A stretch of DNA of 64,000 nucleotides, from positions 186,001 through 250,000 of the forward strand of contig CAJIZH010000002.1 of NCBI GenBank assembly GCA_905181875.1, given 5' to 3'. The DNA is from Flavobacteriales bacterium UBA6770 (GTDB lineage Bacteria > Bacteroidota > Bacteroidia > Flavobacteriales_G > Salibacteraceae). The position numbers and the translations under genes were made by a program. Positions 62,188 to 64,000 of the stretch are shown in pieces; the stretch's first letter is position 1, and each line of letters opens with the position of its first letter. Below the pieces are notes generated by a model. That model saw only the letters and a program-made list of their open reading frames with translations. It made no database searches and had not been told where the DNA came from.

Positions 62188-64000
62188 CTAGCGAAACAGC
62201 GTAAAAAACCCTTCTTTTGTTATTTCTTCTTCTGAAATAGAAATTGCTTTAACGAACCATAAATACGTTTCTTGGTTCTGTAATTCTCCTTTGTAATATC
62301 CATCCCAACCTAATTGGGCAGGAGTAGATTCAAAAATAATTTCTCCCCATCGGTTAAATACTTTAAACTCTAAAATTTCTTTAAGTCCCCAGCCAGCTGG
62401 ATATATGATATCATTAAATCCATCGCCATTTGGTGTAAAACCTTCTGCTACGTCTATTGAGTGTTTCTCATCAACGATGACATAGAACACTTTACTCGAT
62501 TCAAAACAACCTAATGAATCGGTAACAAATAGCGTGTAATTTGTGCTTACAACTGGATCAAAATCTGTTTTTAGGCAAGTGTCACAATTCAATCCGTTAA
62601 TAGGCTCCCACCTGAATTTGGTTCCAAATTTAGAAAGTGCTGAAGCGGTGAACTTCTCGCCAATAATTATAGAAGTATCATTTGGTAATGTTATCTTAGG
62701 GATTTGTTGAACTCGAACTAACACCGAATCTTTGCTTTGACATTTATTACTATCTGTTCCTAAGACAATGTATGTTATTGTATTTAATGGACCAACCTTA
62801 GGATTTCTAATGTTCCTATTGCTCATATAGGAAATGGGTAACCAACGATATGTCAGTGCCCCTGTTGCATTGATTTGAAGACTATCTCCTCGACAAATAG
62901 TGCTATCACCAAATGCAATTACTTGAGGACTGGGCTGAACTACAATTATTCTTGTAGCAGTATCCTTACATCCATTTTGAGTATTCAAAGCAATTAATTG
63001 AGCAGTATAATTTCCATCGTTTAAATAAGTGTTATCCGAGTTTTGAGCGCTAGAAAGATTCTTATCTCCAAAATCCCAAGTCCAATTATTACCACCTATA
63101 GATTGATCTGTAAATATTCCATCAAATGGCTCACAGCCAATACTATCTGTTACTAAAAACTTTGCAATTACCTGTTCAATAACCAATGGAACGGTGAATG
63201 CTCGCTCACAGGTTAAAGCGCTATCTCGATAAACCAATACTGGATTAAGCAGACCTTTTTTGTAATAAACATTTGATAATTGTTTGACTGTTGCATCTGT
63301 TGTATCCACTCTACCATCACTAAAATCCCATTCAAACTCGTAGGTATATATGTTGGTTGTATCAAGGCTAAATGTAACTGAATCAAAAACACATATTGAA
63401 TCGTCACTTACCAAAAACCGAGCATAAGGTCCTTTTACACTTATATACTCGTTATAGGTAATTGAATCTTTACAGCCGAACGAGGTTTCAACTATTAGCT
63501 TCACATTAAATTCTCCGGGGTCAGTAAAGGTTTTAGTTAATGAATCTTTTAACGGAGAACGAATTAGACTTCTTCCATCTCCAAAATCCCAATATCGCCA
63601 TGTTATGCTATCTCCTGCACTTTGATCAAAGAAATAGGTGGTTGCTGGATAACACGTTGTGTCAGTTAACGAAGCATAGAACTTTAACGAATCTATTCCT
63701 TGAATGGTTATAGGAATTATGGAGCTATCCTTACAAATTGAAGCTTCAGTAATGTAGGTAGCATTAAATACTCCTCTAGAAGAATATGCATGCGTGGGGC
63801 CAGGCAAAAAGCTACTGACTCCATCTCCGAATTTCCATGTAAATTTTGAAAGACCGAATTGGGACGTATCTTGAAAAGTAATTGGTTGACCTGCACATGC
63901 AGCAGAATCGTCAGTGTTAAAAATTGGATTAAGATCGTGAATTACAATTTGAACCTTAACATCTTGAATACAACCTTGGAGGTCTCCATATAAATAACGC
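62188..64000 (-). CDS. Large PKD-domain protein with T9SS type B (CHU_C) tail, 5' partial
   Basis: The frame is open through the window's right edge, so the start is outside. At least four PKD-like Ig domains are seen, with SITWRYWDFGDGRS, YEFEWDFSDG, NNWTWDFGDKN and, further upstream, FTWKFGDGVSS. The tail GFTPNGDGFNDIIYP ... VFNRWGEIIF ... YYKGELQNQETYLWFVKA is the gliding-motility-associated CHU_C domain that directs type IX secretion. Many paired cysteines (TCYPA, CKDS) suggest extracytoplasmic disulfides. Function: adhesion or surface structure, inferred. At 63807 a TTG starts a shorter frame, which should not be used. Confidence 0.9.
   Translation of the reverse strand, partial: RYLYGDLQGCIQDVKVQIVIHDLNPIFNTDDSAACAGQPITFQDTSQFGLSKFTWKFGDGVSSFLPGPTHAYSSRGVFNATYITEASICKDSSIIPITIQGIDSLKFYASLTDTTCYPATTYFFDQSAGDSITWRYWDFGDGRSLIRSPLKDSLTKTFTDPGEFNVKLIVETSFGCKDSITYNEYISVKGPYARFLVSDDSICVFDSVTFSLDTTNIYTYEFEWDFSDGRVDTTDATVKQLSNVYYKKGLLNPVLVYRDSALTCERAFTVPLVIEQVIAKFLVTDSIGCEPFDGIFTDQSIGGNNWTWDFGDKNLSSAQNSDNTYLNDGNYTAQLIALNTQNGCKDTATRIIVVQPSPQVIAFGDSTICRGDSLQINATGALTYRWLPISYMSNRNIRNPKVGPLNTITYIVLGTDSNKCQSKDSVLVRVQQIPKITLPNDTSIIIGEKFTASALSKFGTKFRWEPINGLNCDTCLKTDFDPVVSTNYTLFVTDSLGCFESSKVFYVIVDEKHSIDVAEGFTPNGDGFNDIIYPAGWGLKEILEFKVFNRWGEIIFESTPAQLGWDGYYKGELQNQETYLWFVKAISISEEEITKEGFFTLFR

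Noticed and set aside
63213..63407. 64-residue minus-strand frame within the PKD protein
   Set aside because: Alternative frame of a long continuous coding sequence with clear PKD domains.

Overview
The window looks like a chromosome segment of a marine-type Bacteroidota, most likely in the Flavobacteriales. It is AT-rich. Several proteins carry type IX secretion (T9SS) C-terminal signals of type A (Por) or type B (CHU_C). Rho has a long Asn/Arg-rich insert. Promoters fit the Bacteroidota TAnnTTTG consensus, often as TAnnTTCG placed very close to the start codon. There is no prophage, CRISPR array, rRNA or intact insertion sequence. One tRNA-Asp is present.

Layout. 0-8 kb: flavodoxin, rhomboid protease, Mpl, a DUF4199-like membrane protein downstream of rho, then a two-gene deoxysugar pair (RmlD-like reductase and a ColD/E1-like 3-dehydrase). 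8-18 kb: DUF3050 protein, a highly repetitive hybrid histidine kinase, RluA-family pseudouridine synthase, a secreted repeat protein, AroQ, XerD and a secreted rhodanese. 18-23.3 kb: a carotenoid operon (ECF sigma factor, crtI, crtB, idi, queD) preceded by a CarH-like MerR/B12 regulator with candidate operators. 23-31 kb: envelope proteins, including two large paralogous BNR/T9SS proteins flanking a lipoprotein. 31-36 kb: Kir-type channel, OmpR/histidine kinase pair, pdxH, glycosyltransferase. 36-45 kb: queE, a broken di-heme cytochrome c peroxidase, a frameshifted subtilase, M23/LysM peptidase, small envelope proteins, a HipA remnant, tRNA-Asp and MazG. 45-52 kb: lipoprotein, PurB, a SiaB/SiaC-type switch operon and a DPP7-type S46 peptidase. 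52-61 kb: a tightly packed minus-strand operon (FAD oxidoreductase, beta-barrel, membrane 4Fe-4S protein, MORN-like protein, two GT2 glycosyltransferases), divergent from a DUF547/beta-barrel fusion. 61-64 kb: a decayed PKD/CHU_C gene and an incomplete large PKD/CHU_C gene that runs off the window.

The most notable observations are: (i) three single-base insertions in 140 bp that break a cytochrome c peroxidase yet sum to +3, plus single +1 insertions in a subtilase and a MORN-like gene; reversing each one restores a textbook family sequence; (ii) nested GTTTA/TAAAC boxes, including a perfect 13-bp inverted repeat, around the carotenoid operon promoter; (iii) a His-for-Lys sugar dehydrase without Fe-S cysteines; (iv) the redox/envelope/glycosyltransferase operon; (v) several small gene remnants (HipA, thioredoxin-like, PKD/CHU_C). 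All functional calls rest on recognised motifs only; no database search was possible.
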